From Rana temporaria (lineage: Eukaryota; Chordata; Amphibia; Anura; Ranidae): a DNA stretch of 64,000 nt. The notes below the pieces were generated by a model. The model did not search any database. It was not told where the DNA came from and saw only the letters and a list, made by a program, of their open reading frames with translations. Below, piece by piece: positions 48,300-59,244 of this stretch. Every line of letters begins with the position of its first letter. The stretch's first letter is position 1. Made by a program: the position numbers and the translations under genes. The DNA lies in assembly GCF_905171775.1 (NCBI RefSeq), contig NC_053499.1:23979686-24043685 (forward strand), in the 5' to 3' direction.

Positions 48300-48720
48300 T
48301 GGGACGGAGATCCCCGGATCTTCGGCCCGGGAAGTTGTTCCATCCTTCCAGTGGTCGTTGTTTACGACGGACGCAGGCCTCACGGATTGTGGGGACCCCT
48401 GGGGGGGTCCAGTCGGCCCAGAGTCGCGGGATTTGCATGGACCTACGGCCACAACTTCCTGAGTGTGCCTGCTCTCTTCTGATCTTGGTGGCTACCCAGG
48501 GTCGGGCCTGGTTAGTACCTAGGTGGGAGGCCGCCTGGGTGCTGTGGACCCTGTCTACCGGTCTTTGTCCCACTATTTGGTTGATCAGGCTTTGATTCTC
48601 CTCGTGTTCGAGGCGGTTGCAAGGTACTAGCCAACAACGCCACGACCGTGGCTTCGGTCTACCATGGGTATGCCAGCAGGCGGGCTACTGGAGTCACCTG
48701 ATGCTGGACCAGGGTGACTG
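48300..48720 (+). pseudogene. DIRS RNase H remnant
   Basis: Reading across a frameshift, TDAGLTDCGDPW (about 48370-48406) resembles the TDAS..GWG motif. VLANNATTVASVYHG (about 48624-48668) resembles the SDNATAVAYINHQGG-type motif of DIRS RNase H. Stops and frameshifts between them make this non-functional. Assignment is from motif memory. Confidence 0.65.
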
Positions 48721-48990
48721 GTTTTCTGTGCCCGGGGGTGTTTCGGCTCCCTTGCAGGAAGTGAGTCTCACAGGGCAGGCGAGATTATGGCTCAGCCGTA
48801 GACTGCCTGCCCTGCAGGCAGTTGCCTCTGGGTTCAAGCCCAGGAAGATCTGTGTCGTTACGTGGCCCGGGCTCGCCTTGGTTTTTTTTTCCACTCGTGG
48901 ATCTCCTGGCCGCTCGTCTCCACCGCAAGGGTGTCGAAGTAGTGACCAGGTCTAGTGCTCTGGTACTGACGCGTAAGTTGCGCTGGTGAC

Positions 48991-50064
48991 TAGGGGTGCA
49001 ACGGATCAAAAAACTCACGGATCGGATCGATCCTCGGATCAGGAGTCACGGATCGGATCATTTTCGAATCGGCAAAAAAAAAAAACGACAAATCTTGTTA
49101 CACCCACCAGAGTTTTAGATTTCACAGTTCTTCTCAACACAACGCAGCTTATGTGCTTAAATACAGTGTTTGGAAATCCGACGGACTGTTTATTGCTAAT
49201 GTGACAGAACACCTCTGATTTTCACATTTAAACAGTCCGTCAGATTTACAAATACTGTATTGAAGCGTAAAAGCTCTGTTTTGTGTTGAAATAACTGCAT
49301 CTCGCAATACTTATATGTGCAGCCAAGTGGAAGTCGCAGCCCCATGTACGAAAGTGGTGTCACCAGTTCCCTACTGTGACCTGAACTATCCCAATCATCA
49401 GATCCCTTTAGTGTCATTGATCGGCGGGCTGAGTGTCTAGTGAAAATCCCCCCTAAGTGCTCAGTCCATACAGATCCCCCCGATCGCCTCCTCTCTCTTC
49501 TCTGGCAAGCAGCAGAACGCCCGGTGCGGCGGCGGCAGCGGCTCCCCGTGTGGATTCCTCAAGGTGCAGCATGGAGCTCATCGCTGGGCTGTTAGGAGTC
49601 AATGACATATTGAGCTCAAGTGCCCACAAACTTCCGAGGAGCAGCCTGCATCCCCCGCGCCGGGTGGACCTCGATGGCCGCCGCTTCGATAGCTAGGCCG
49701 AAGCCGCGGCCTTTCCTATGGACCGGGAGGCCCGTGGATCGCCGTGTGTCCCGACCCGAAGGTGCTGATCCGTACGAATCAGTTGCACCCCTAGTGACAA
49801 TACTTGATGTGTTCCCACTGTCATATGGCATTCTTGTGCCACAGTGCCTACACACCGTCACGGTTTTATCCACTAACCTCTTTCCTTCATCATTATATTT
49901 GACAGGGAAGCCAAAATGCTCCCATACAGGGGATTTAAATGACGCGGGGCATTCAAGCTCCTCCGTTTTTTTTTTAGAAAACAATCCTCGGATCACGTGT
50001 GTGCGGTTCGGATCAATCTTTTACGGTTCGGATCACGGATCAATGACGATCCGTTGCACCCCTA
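48991..50064. mobile_element. hAT-like element, perfect TSD, inside DIRS
   Basis: CTGGTGAC lies at 48983-48990 and 50065-50072. Tips are TAGGGGTGCAACGGATC on both strands. Subterminal regions repeat CGGATCGGATC and CGGTTCGGATCA words in both orientations. At 1074 bp no hAT transposase is recognised in it, although a minus-strand frame at 49616-49996 remains open. Confidence 0.93.
49616..49996 (-). pseudogene. Possible hAT zinc-finger (BED-like) remnant
   Basis: The 126-codon minus-strand frame contains SFKSPVWEHFGFPVKYNDEG, then VCRHCGTRMPYDSGNTSSIV. The W..F...C..C pattern followed by GNTS resembles the BED zinc finger near the N-terminus of hAT transposases, where C..C is followed by G.T..L..H. 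It lies inside the hAT element 48991-50064, which fits. The downstream catalytic part is missing, so this is an internally deleted hAT copy keeping only the DNA-binding start. Confidence 0.7.
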
Positions 50065-50839
50065 CTGGTGACCCTGTGGGGGTCTGTATCAGCAGCCTTA
50101 TACCGTTCCTCCATTTGTGTTGCTTCCTCAAGTGCTCCATAGAGTGGAGGCTGAGGGGATCCCGATGTTCCTAATCACTCCAGATTGACATTGGCGTCAT
50201 TGGTACGCCGTTTTCGGGCGCTTCATAACGGAGGTACCCTGGCCGTCGCCAGGGCGAGAGGTCCTTCTGTCTTGAGGTTCCATACTTCCTTCTGTTGTAC
50301 AGTCACTAACTTACTCAATATGGCTATTGGTAGCCAGACTTTAAGAGACCAGGGTCTGTCTGACTAGGTCATCTCAACCATGTTGAGGGCATGGTAGTCT
50401 TCTTCCAGGAGAATCTACAGTCACACCTGGCAGACCTACATCTCTTGGTGCGAAGAGATGAAGTGACGTCCACGAACGTATTCGATGGCCAGGGTCCTGC
50501 TGTTTTTTTACAGCTTGGTGTGGATCTCAAATTACTTTTAAGCACCGTTTGGGGACAGAGTTCAGCCTTGGCTGTGTTCTTTCAGTGGCCCTTTGGGGCC
50601 CGTTCCCTGGTGGGTACCTCTTTGTGCAGGGGGTTTGTCATATTCTTCCCCCTCTTGGCCCATCTCTTCCCCAATGAGTTTTGACTCTGGTGCTCTTGGT
50701 TCCTCAGGAGCTTTCCCTTTGGAAACTTCAGAGAGATTTCCTCTTAACACTATCTCGGAAGGTGGCCCTTTTCTTCCGTTAGAGGGGTCTCTGAGCTGGT
50801 GGGCTTGTCTTGCAAGCCGCCATGCTTGATACTCCATAA

Positions 50840-51340
50840 GGATTAGGTGGTGGTGCGCCCGCGACCTTCCCTTCTTCCGAAGGTGATCTCGGACTTTCGC
50901 CTGAATAGGGGCATTGTTCCGTCCATACTTTTTGCCCTCGGCCGGCGCATCCTACGGAGGTTGCTTTTCATACTTCTGGCGTGGTACACGCTTTGCGGGT
51001 GTATCTACCTGCTACGGCTCCGTTTTGGAGATCTGACCCTCTTTTGTGTCAGTGTCTGGTCCACAAAGGGCCTGGCGGTCTCGTTGACCACCCTGTCTCG
51101 GTGTATCTGACAGACCGTCATACAGGCCTATGCTCTTAGGGGGCGGGCCCCCCTTTTTTCCGGTCGCGGCACTTTCGACCAGGGCACCTGGTGCTTCCTG
51201 GGTGTTTTCCGACTTCATACGTTGGTGTCACAGGTGTGCAGGGCGGCGACTTGGTCGTCCGTTCACGTTTTTGTTTTTTAAAAATTTCCTGGTTGCTGTG
51301 AGTGCATCATATCATGCTTTCGCCCGCTAGCGTTTGCAGG
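50840..51340 (+). pseudogene. DIRS tyrosine recombinase remnant
   Basis: The pieces, in order and partly in different frames, are VVRPRPSLLPKVISDFRLNR (from about 50850), KGLAVSLTTLSRCI (about 51067-51108), ALSTRAPGASW (about 51169-51201) and VCRAATWSS (about 51235-51261). These match the C-terminal half of vertebrate DIRS-like recombinases. In the HxxR box the His is replaced by Leu (ALSTR where AHSTR is expected), and frameshifts separate the pieces, so the protein is inactive. Confidence 0.78.
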
Positions 51341-51457
51341 TGGCCATTTGAGGTTGCATCTCCTCCGTTCGAGGAGCTCTGCTTGTTTTGGGGTGAAGTT
51401 AAAATCGGTTTTACTGATATATTTCCCACCCCTCGTTTTGACACTGCTTGGGGACGT

Positions 51458-51572
51458 CCCACTTGTCAAGACTTAAGGAGCTGTGTCCGTCCATGGACGA
51501 TAAGAGAAAATAGGATTTTTTGTACTCACCGTAAAATCCTTTTCTCTGACGTCCATGGACGGACACAGCTCC
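51458..51572. repeat. DIRS internal complementary region (ICR)
   Basis: Bases 51458-51510 are the reverse complement of the left outer end (45209-about 45261). Bases 51511-51572 are the reverse complement of the right outer end (about 51770-51831). The two halves meet at GAGAAAA/TAGGATT, which is what a joined circle junction would read. This is a diagnostic DIRS feature. Confidence 0.9.
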
Positions 51573-51607
51573 CACCCCTCCTTTTTAGGTTTGTACTGCT
51601 TGTTACG

Positions 51608-51791
51608 AACTGAGGCTGCATGCTGCAGTGAGGAGGGTTATGTCTGGAGGGACCGCCCCCTGGGCGGGGCTGTTCAACTCTGTTAATTTAACATGTATTT
51701 AACCATTTAACATGTTTCTGCCTAGTCCTCTCCTGTAAACAGGAACATAACCCACTTGTCAAGACTTAAGGAGCTGTGTCCGTCCATGGAC
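51608..51791. repeat. DIRS right inverted terminal repeat
   Basis: It is the reverse complement of 45221-45404. It is followed by GTCAGAGAAAAGGATTTTAC and the right outer end, which the left copy lacks. Confidence 0.93.
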
Positions 51792-51836
51792 GTCAGAGAA
51801 AAGGATTTTACGGTGAGTACAAAAAATCCTATTTTT

Positions 51837-52817
51837 GCTACAACGTACCACCTCTGTGGCCAGTGAAAATAATAATGTGCCCAGGTGTCATTCTAGCCCA
51901 GCTTTTCTCAACTAGTGTTCCTACAGAGGTTGCCTAGGATACAATGGGCAACTCCTACCTCTCATATAAGTAACCACTATCAACAATGATCTTTTTAGCT
52001 ATCTGTAAGGGTGTAATTCTTCCCAATTACCACAAATGTAGGGAGCATTCTTCCCAAAGACCATCACACTAATGTACCATGGACATTGATTTGGTTTTTC
52101 ATTAGGGAGACACATTAACTGAACAATGATACTTTGTTTACAAGGTTCCAGCAGATGCAGTCAGCAGAAGCTTTTGGTTAGAAAACCTAGAAAGAGCATG
52201 TTTTCCCCTGAGATACCTTTGAGTTGCCCTCTGAGGTGTCTCCATGGAGCAGTCATCATCCCTCTAATGACCCAGATACCCTGGAGCAGTTAGATCATGC
52301 CTGTATGACTGGCCACCCTATAAGGTCTATGGACATACATGTCTATGTAATGAGTAAACAACCCCCTGGAGCTACATTACATGAGAAAATGTTTGTGAAC
52401 ACCTGACCATCTGGTCTATATCAGCCAGCTGGACATCCCTAATCAAAACCATAGGCATTAATATGAAGTTATACCCCAAATGTAGTTGTAACGGCTTCCA
52501 CTCTTTCTAATCTTTCTAAAAGAGTTTGAAGTCAATTCACTAAGAGTTAAATAACAGCTAATAAAATGCTGTAAAATACACCATGTGGTAACAATTGTGC
52601 AAGTGTTCAACTCATTAAGAATTTTGCGTAAAATACCGAATGCGTTATTTGTTCGCCTTAGCGGTAATAACAGCATTATTTATTGTAGTAATTTACCGCT
52701 TTGCGCTGGTTGCTAAGGAGTGGGCTGGGAAGCTGGCCACCATATCCTTAACAACGTATTACTCAGCTGAAAAAAACCCAGCTTGGGGGTCCCCCCAATG
52801 CATAACAGGCCCTTTGG
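51837..52817. other. Intergenic, nothing recognised
   Basis: Unique-looking AT-rich sequence without repeat ends, exon-like stretches or tandem structure. Confidence 0.5.
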
Positions 52818-52825
52818 GTCTAGTG

Positions 52826-52960
52826 CAGTGGTTCTCAACCTCCGTCCTCAAGTTACCCCCAACGGCCATGTTTTCAGGTTTTCCAGTACTTTTTATCTAA
52901 GGGAATTTCCCAAAACATGGCCCGTTGGGGTTACTTGAGGACTGAGGTTGAGAACCACAG
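52826..52960. mobile_element. Short hAT MITE
   Basis: This 135-bp palindrome has the tips CAGTGGTTCTCAACCTCCGT and, on the other strand, CTGTGGTTCTCAACCTCAGT. Duplications are GTCTAGTG (52818-52825) and GTCTAATG (52961-52968). Confidence 0.92.
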
Positions 52961-53673
52961 GTCTAATGGACCAGGTAAGGCAGTTTTATTCACAGGATCC
53001 TCTGCACCCAAGACCAGTCCCTGCAGCCTTTTCTCCCCTGCGTTTTGGCTGTCAGATGCCCCACACATCATCAAGACCGTAGTCCTGCAATAGATGGAGC
53101 GCAGTGAGGGTACAGAGCATAGGGGAGCACAGTTTACCTGGGGAGCAGAGGATCGGGTATGTGAAAGTGTTTCTACCTTACCCTAGAATCAACTAGCATT
53201 AACCCATGCAGTGCAGGTGCTGCCCCACTGCAAGGGAGGACTTTTTCCAGAGTTCTATTTTAAACTTTCCACAAAGTTTGAAACACACCATTGTCTCAAA
53301 TGTCTTTGTATGCTGTAGCATTAAAGGGGTTGTAAAGGTTTTTATTTTCTAAATCGGTTCCTTTAAGCTAGTGAATTGTTGGTGCACTTACCTTTTCCTT
53401 CGATTTCCCTTCTAAATGTATTTTTTTTCTTTGTCTGGACTTCTCACTTCTGTTCCTCCTCGGTAAGCTTGCCCCCCATCAGCCGAGCCGTTCTGACTGG
53501 GGGTTAGTCAGCTTGCTCGCCCCACACAACATCTCCCCACAGGGATGTAGTCCCAAGGGAGGGGGCAAGCACGCTGACTAACCCCCAGCCAGAACACCTC
53601 GGCTGATGGGGGCAAGCTTACTGAGGAGGAATAGGAAGTGAGAAATTCAGACAAAGCAATGAAAAAACATTTA

Positions 53674-54767
53674 TAGGTAGATTCAGAAAGAGATAGGCCC
53701 GCTTATCAGTAGATAAGCCGACCTAACTCAGAATCTACGCCGACCTATGTTTAAGCATATGCTCAAACAGAGATACGCTTAAACATATCCAAGATAGGTC
53801 GGCTTGCGCCGTCCTATCTTAGATTGCAATATTTCGGATGGCCGCTAGGTGGCGCTTCCATTGCGGTCGGCGTAGTATATGTAAATGAGTTGATACCCGA
53901 TTCACGAACGTACGCCCGACCGCCGCAGTAGTTTTACGCCGTTTCCGTAAGGCATTAGCAGGCCTAAAGTTATTCCATCTATTAGGTGGAATAACAATGT
54001 TAAAGTATGGCCGCCGGTCCCGCCGCGAGATTCGAATTTTTTACGTTGTTTGCGTAAGTCGTCTGCGAATCGGGATTTACGTTGTTTACGTCCACGTCGA
54101 AATCAATAGGCCCGTGCGGTGTACTTAGCCGCAATGCACCCTGGGAAATGTAGGCGCCCGGCGCATGCGCATTAAAAAAAAAACAACGTAAAAAACGTGA
54201 GTTCAAGCCTCATTACCATAAAACACGCCCCCCTCCAAGACATTTGAATTCGGCGCCCTTACGCCCACGCGCTTTAAGCTACGCCGCCGTATATTAGCAG
54301 GCAAGTACATTGAGAATCATGTATTTGCCTACAGGCCCAGATTTATTCCCTTTGCCGCCCCAAGGCCGGGTCCTTCAATGCCGCCCCCGCAGTACAGGGG
54401 GGACATTATTCGCCGGGGGACTTTTTCGGCAGGACACTGGGAAGCAGGGGGGGTGCTGCTGCCAAATATGACATTGAGAACCGGGGGGGGGGATGTTGCT
54501 GCCAAAAATGACATTGAGATGGCCTCCTCTTCCCTCTGTTTTCTCTCCTCTCACCATCCGTGACATGACGGGGGGGACTCCGGAAATGAAAGTGTCCTCT
54601 CCTCTCAGCTGCAGTGCCGCCCCTGCACCCACTGCCGCCCCGAGGCCTGGCCTTGTTGGCCTTGTCTGGAATCCGGCCCTGCTTGCCTAGCTAACTTACG
54701 GCGGCGTAGCCTAAACAGGCTAAGCTACGCCGCCACAAGTTTAAGCCTTTCTCTGTGAATCTAACCC
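53674..54767. mobile_element. ACGCCG-rich MITE nested in TTAA element
   Basis: TTA lies at 53671-53673 and 54768-54770. Tips are TAGGTAGATTCAGAAAGAG and, on the other strand, GGGTTAGATTCACAGAGAAAG. The outer element's left arm shows the empty site: on the other strand it reads ACATTTAGAAGGGAAAT. Confidence 0.9.
54332..54681. mobile_element. hAT-like element nested in the nested MITE
   Basis: Tips are CAGGCCCAGATTTATTCC and, on the other strand, CAGGGCCGGATTCCAGAC. Duplications are TTTGCCTA (54324-54331) and CTTGCCTA (54682-54689). The interior has GCCGCCCC blocks and a repeated CTGCCAAAAATGACATTGAG-like unit. Confidence 0.82.
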
Positions 54768-54867
54768 TTAGAAGGGAAATGGAAGGAAAAGGTAAGTGAA
54801 CCAACAATGCACTCGCTTAAAGGAACCTATTTAGAAAATAAAAAATTAACCTTTACAACCCCTTTAG

Positions 54868-55764
54868 ATTTACTGCCCCTGACTAACAACCTAAAGAAGC
54901 GAATGCAGCTTTTCAGGGTTGTTCATGGCCATGACAAAAATTTAACATGTTGCTTTTCGCAGGTTGTACTACTGCGGAAGCCACTCATTTAAGTGTATGC
55001 ATGTAATAAACATGATTGCAGCGCGTTATGAAGCCATCAATATCTACAGAGGTGGGGAAATGAGCATCTTATAAAGCAGATATTTCACAAAATACATTTT
55101 CCTGAAGGTCTCCCTGAAGACTTGGGGGTCAAACATTTGCCATGAGGGGTTCATGAGAATTGGAATGAATATTAATGCATCGCCGCCCATCAAAGGATGT
55201 GTGAGGTCTGCCCTGGAGGACCTCTTCCACCTTCCGCTTGCTGCCTTCTGTGTGAGCCGACTTTTAATGCTTGCAATAATTAAACCTTGTTCTGCTTTCA
55301 TGTTTCTTAATACATCTCATTCATGCACCTGGCACAGAAGAAAGCCTGGACCTCGTCAGTATGGAAATCACTTTTTAATGATTTGCACCTGCTGGAATAG
55401 TACCAGCCTCATATAAATGGAACGTGTACAGAGGGTTGGGTGCCTATGGGCACCAGTTGTTATGTTGGCCGACCAATACAGGGAGGAAATATTTATCAGA
55501 CTGCATTTTGTTAGAAAGCATGATCCCTGGGCGGTTTCCCCCAAGAAAAGTATACTAGAAGTGTCCTGCTATCCATAATGGGTATCCCAAATATGCATGA
55601 TTATGCTCAGGGCAAAAATACCTCTCATGATTTCCTATCTGGTCAGCATTTGCATAATATAGTTCTAGTAGAAATCTGAAACTACATGCAGACACCTGGA
55701 GGCCGCCTATAGCAGAAAATACAATATGTGTTATGCATCATAACACTGGCGGGTAAAAACAGTT
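54868..55764. other. Intergenic, nothing recognised
   Basis: AT-rich unique-looking sequence. No frame with recognisable domains, no repeat ends. Confidence 0.5.
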
Positions 55765-55767
55765 TTA

Positions 55768-56079
55768 GGCTCCATGCAACTTGCATTGCAACTTTACATT
55801 GCAACATTGGGTTGGGTGCAACTTGGATGTGGCTTTGGCTTTGACTGTTGCACAACTGTCTCATTGATAACATTCAGATGGAACTTTCATGTTTTTGAAA
55901 GTTTACATTGCAGTCTATGGCAATCAAGTCGCATGAAAGCCATATCAAAGTGGTGCAGGAACCTTTTTTAAAGTCGCTGTGCTGTAAGTTGCATGCAGCA
56001 ACAGCTTCCATTGAAATACATGGGCTGAGGCTTGCCATGCAACTGTGTCCAAAGTCGTATGGCAAGTGTGAATAGAGCC
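55768..56079. mobile_element. MITE, GGCTCCATGCAAC / GGCTCTATTCACAC tips
   Basis: TTA lies at 55765-55767 and 56080-56082. The left tip is GGCTCCATGCAACTTGCAT and the right tip on the other strand is GGCTCTATTCACACTTGCC. GCAACTT words recur inside. Confidence 0.78.
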
Positions 56080-56094
56080 TTAGTCCCTATTCTT

Positions 56095-56150
56095 TCTTTC
56101 AGGGTGTCTCTGTCCTTTGCCTCTCAGTGTCCTCATTATCTCTCTGTGTG

Positions 56151-56191
<41 letters not shown>

Positions 56192-56226
56192 CTCTCTCTC
56201 TCTCTCCTGTCTCTCTTTCTTTCTTT

Positions 56227-56272
<46 letters not shown>

Positions 56273-56322
56273 TGTCTCTCTTTCTTTCTTGTGCTCTTAC
56301 TCGATTGTCTCTCTCTTGTGTG

Positions 56323-56357
<35 letters not shown>

Positions 56358-58253
56358 CTGTCTCTCTCCGCCCGTCTTTTGGCTCTCATTATCTCTATTT
56401 TCTTCCTTATTCCCTCTCTCTTTCCTGTTTCTCTATTAGACCTCTTTCACACTGAAGGCGTTATAGTGCTAAAAATAGCGCCTTAAAAGCGCCTCTCAAG
56501 CCTCCCCATGTGAAAGCCTGAGTGCTTTCACACTGGGGCGGTGCACTTGCAGGACGGAAACCACCCCTGCCATTGATATCAATGGGCAGGGCTTCAGCAG
56601 CTGCGCTTTTGACCCCTTGTTAACCCCTTCTTTGGGGTTAAGAGTCCTGCTCCTGCCCGCACAGCGCCACTAAAACAAACAACATTTTACCGATAGCGCG
56701 GGGCAGTCTTCGGTGTGAAAGGGATCTTATGTTTCTCATCCATTAATTCTTTCTCTCTCATTCTCTCTCCCTTATCTGTCTCTCATTCTTTATTGTTTAT
56801 CATTCATTTATACTCCTATTCGCTTTCTCTCGTTTGTATTCCATCTAGATTCTGTTTTCTATTCATTCATATATTCAATCATTAAGTCTCTCTGTCTCTC
56901 ATTCTCCATTGTGTTTCCTATTCATTCGTGTTCTCTCTCATTCTCTTATTCTGTTTCCTATTTATTCATTCATTCATTCTCTGTCTCTTATTCTGTATAC
57001 TGTTTCTCATTTACAAATTTTCTCTCATTCTTCTGTTTTCTGTATCTCATCCTTTATACGGTTTTTCATTCTTTCATTCATTCTCTCTCTTCTCTAATTC
57101 TTCATTCTCTTTGTGTCCTCTGGCTCTCATTATCTCCATGTCTTACTCATTCCTTCCCTGACTCTCTCTCTCTCCTGTGTCTCTATTATGTTTAAATTCT
57201 CGCTTCCTGTTCTTTCTCTTATTTTCTATTGTTTATCATTCATTTATCTTCGTATTTTCTCTCTCGTTTGTCTGTATCCCATTCTATATTTTGTTTTCTA
57301 TTCATTAATTTATTCTTCTTTTCCCTCCTCCTCCCTCATCCTCTTTCTCCTCCTCCCCCTTCTCTCCATCCTCCTCCTCCTCCTCCTCCAACTCCACCCC
57401 CTCCTCCTCTCCATCATCATTATCATCATCATTCTCCTCTCTATCACCATCATTATCCTCTCCATCATCATCCTCTCTCTGTTCTGTCTCTCGTATTCTC
57501 TATTCTATTTTTCATTCAATTATTAATTCATTAAGTCTGTCTCTTATTCTGTATACTGTTCCTCATTTACTAATTTTCTCTCATTCTTCTGTTTTCTGTA
57601 TTTCATCCTTTATACAGTTTTCTATTCATTCATTCATTCATTCTCTCTTCTCTATTTTTCATTCTCTGTTCTGTTTCTCATTCATTCACCCACTCTCTCT
57701 CATTCTCTCGCTCTGGTTTTCTCTTTGTGTCCTTGCTCTCATTATCTCTTTTTCTTACTAATTCCCTTTCTGACTCTTTCTCTCTCTCTCCCACGTGTCT
57801 CTATTATGTTTCAATCCTCTCTCCCTATTCTGTCTCTCATTCTCTATTGTTTATCATTCATTTATTTTCTTATTTTTCTCTCTCGTTCGTCTGTATCCAA
57901 TTCTATATTTTGGTTCCTATTCATTCATTCATTTATTCCTCTTTCTCCTCCTCCTCCATCATCCTCTTTCTCCTCCTCCTCCCCCCATCATCCTTCTCCT
58001 CCTCCTCCTCTCCATCCTCTATCCTCCTCCCCCTCTCTATCCTCCTCCTCTCTATCCTCCTCCTCCTCCTCTCTATCCCCCTCCTCCTCCTCTCCATCTC
58101 CCTCCTCTCTCTGTTCTGTCTCTCATTCTCTTCTATTTCTCATTCAATTATTATTTCATTCTTTTCTCTCTCATACCCTTTCTCTGTTCTGTCTCTCATT
58201 CTATTTTTCATTCATTTATTCTTCTTCTCTCCATATTCATTATCCCTCTCCAG

Positions 58254-58306
<53 letters not shown>

Positions 58307-58545
58307 CTGTCTCTCATTCTCTATTCTATTTCCCATTTAATTAATAATTTATTTATTCTCATTTGCTCTCCCTGTTCTCTGTCTCTCATTCTCTTCTGTT
58401 TCTTATTCATTCATTCCCTCTCATATCCTTTCCCTGTTCTGTCTCTCCTTCGGTTTTTCATTCATTCATTTATTCTCCTTCTCGCCATATTCATTATCTC
58501 GCTCCAGTTTTCTCTCCCTCTGTCCTCTGTCACTCATTCTCTCTC
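56095..58545. repeat. 2.4-kb pyrimidine-rich satellite tract
   Basis: Almost pure C/T on the + strand with scattered ATT words. It is built from CTCT, TTTC, TTCATTCATTC, CTCCTCCTC and CATCAT units. A higher-order duplication of about 618 bases is visible (57181 and 57799 both begin CTCTATTATGTTT). A TTA-flanked MITE is inserted at 56439-56726. Frames of up to 314 codons here are Ser/Leu/Phe low-complexity artefacts. Confidence 0.95.
56439..56726. mobile_element. MITE with TTTCACAC tips inside satellite
   Basis: TTA lies at 56436-56438 and 56727-56729. Tips are GACCTCTTTCACACTGAAGG and, on the other strand, GATCCCTTTCACACCGAAGA. The balanced-composition insert stands out sharply from the pyrimidine tract. 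Confidence 0.92.
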
Positions 58546-59244
58546 TAATATAAATATATGCCAACAGAGTGAATATTCTGGCGGGAGCCTGACACAGCCT
58601 AATACCTGGATATGTACTGGAGTCAGTGGTCTGGTTTATGTATGGGATATATATGAAGGGTGTATATGACAGGCTGTGTACACAAGATAAACCTGCACGG
58701 CTCAGGCACTGACTGGTGTGAGCTCAGTAACACGTATAGTGTAGATATATTGGCTAATTATGTCTGTTATTGAGCAATCCCTCCAGACAGACACTGTCTG
58801 ACTCAAACTCATGTCATAGACAATGATTCTATGGAGCGATGGGCCTCTCCCTCCCGTTCAGTGATTATTTATTGATTGGATCAGCCATTTAGCACAATAA
58901 TTTTTTTTCGCAGGTAATCTTTTATCAGTATTATATTGTATCTTTACAATTGAACATTAGCTGGCATTGCTTGTAGCAGCCATGTAGAAGCACCCAGGGG
59001 CCCTCACTGACCATAGCACCCTGTGGATGGAGGTTTTCTGGTCTTCATGTCTGTGGAGGTTCCTCCCGTGTCTATAGGAATCCTGTACTGAGAGAATAGG
59101 GGAGGGAAAGATGCCATTGCTGGCTGCTGCTGACCAAAATTCCAAATGGTCTGGTTATCAGGTTAACGCTCTGGCTTGAAGCCCAACTCTTTTTGCAGTT
59201 TTGGATACATTCAGGGAGGGTTAGAACCTCTGTTGGGTTCAGTG
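58546..59244. other. Intergenic, nothing recognised
   Basis: Unique-looking sequence with balanced composition. No exon-like structure or repeat ends found. Confidence 0.5.

Larger units (their letters stand above)
45209..51836 (+). mobile_element. Decayed DIRS-type tyrosine-recombinase retroelement
   Basis: The element has inverted terminal repeats (45221-45404 and 51608-51791, reading identically over 184 bases) and an internal complementary region at 51458-51572. Remnants of RNase H (48300-48720) and a tyrosine recombinase (50840-51340) lie on the + strand in the order expected for DIRS. Frames are broken by stops and frameshifts. Other elements inserted later: a hAT element (48991-50064) and tRNA-like SINE pieces near 47376 and 47735. 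The region 45500-47370 should correspond to the leader and gag-like frame, but I recognise nothing firm in it. DIRS elements replicate through a circular intermediate and insert with a recombinase rather than a DDE integrase (family knowledge). Confidence 0.85.
53322..54867. mobile_element. TTAA-flanked palindromic MITE (outer shell of a nest)
   Basis: The left end is TTAAAGGGGTTGTAAAGGTT. The right end on the other strand is CTAAAGGGGTTGTAAAGGTT, the TTAA there mutated to TTAG. The arms mirror through AACCAACAATGCACT and AGCCGAG words. The nested 53674-54767 splits the right arm. Confidence 0.88.

Noticed and set aside
57725..58669. Longest open frame in the window (314 codons, + strand)
   Set aside because: Lies in the C/T satellite; the product is Ser/Leu/Phe/Pro low complexity and all + frames stay open there because C/T-only DNA has no stop codons.
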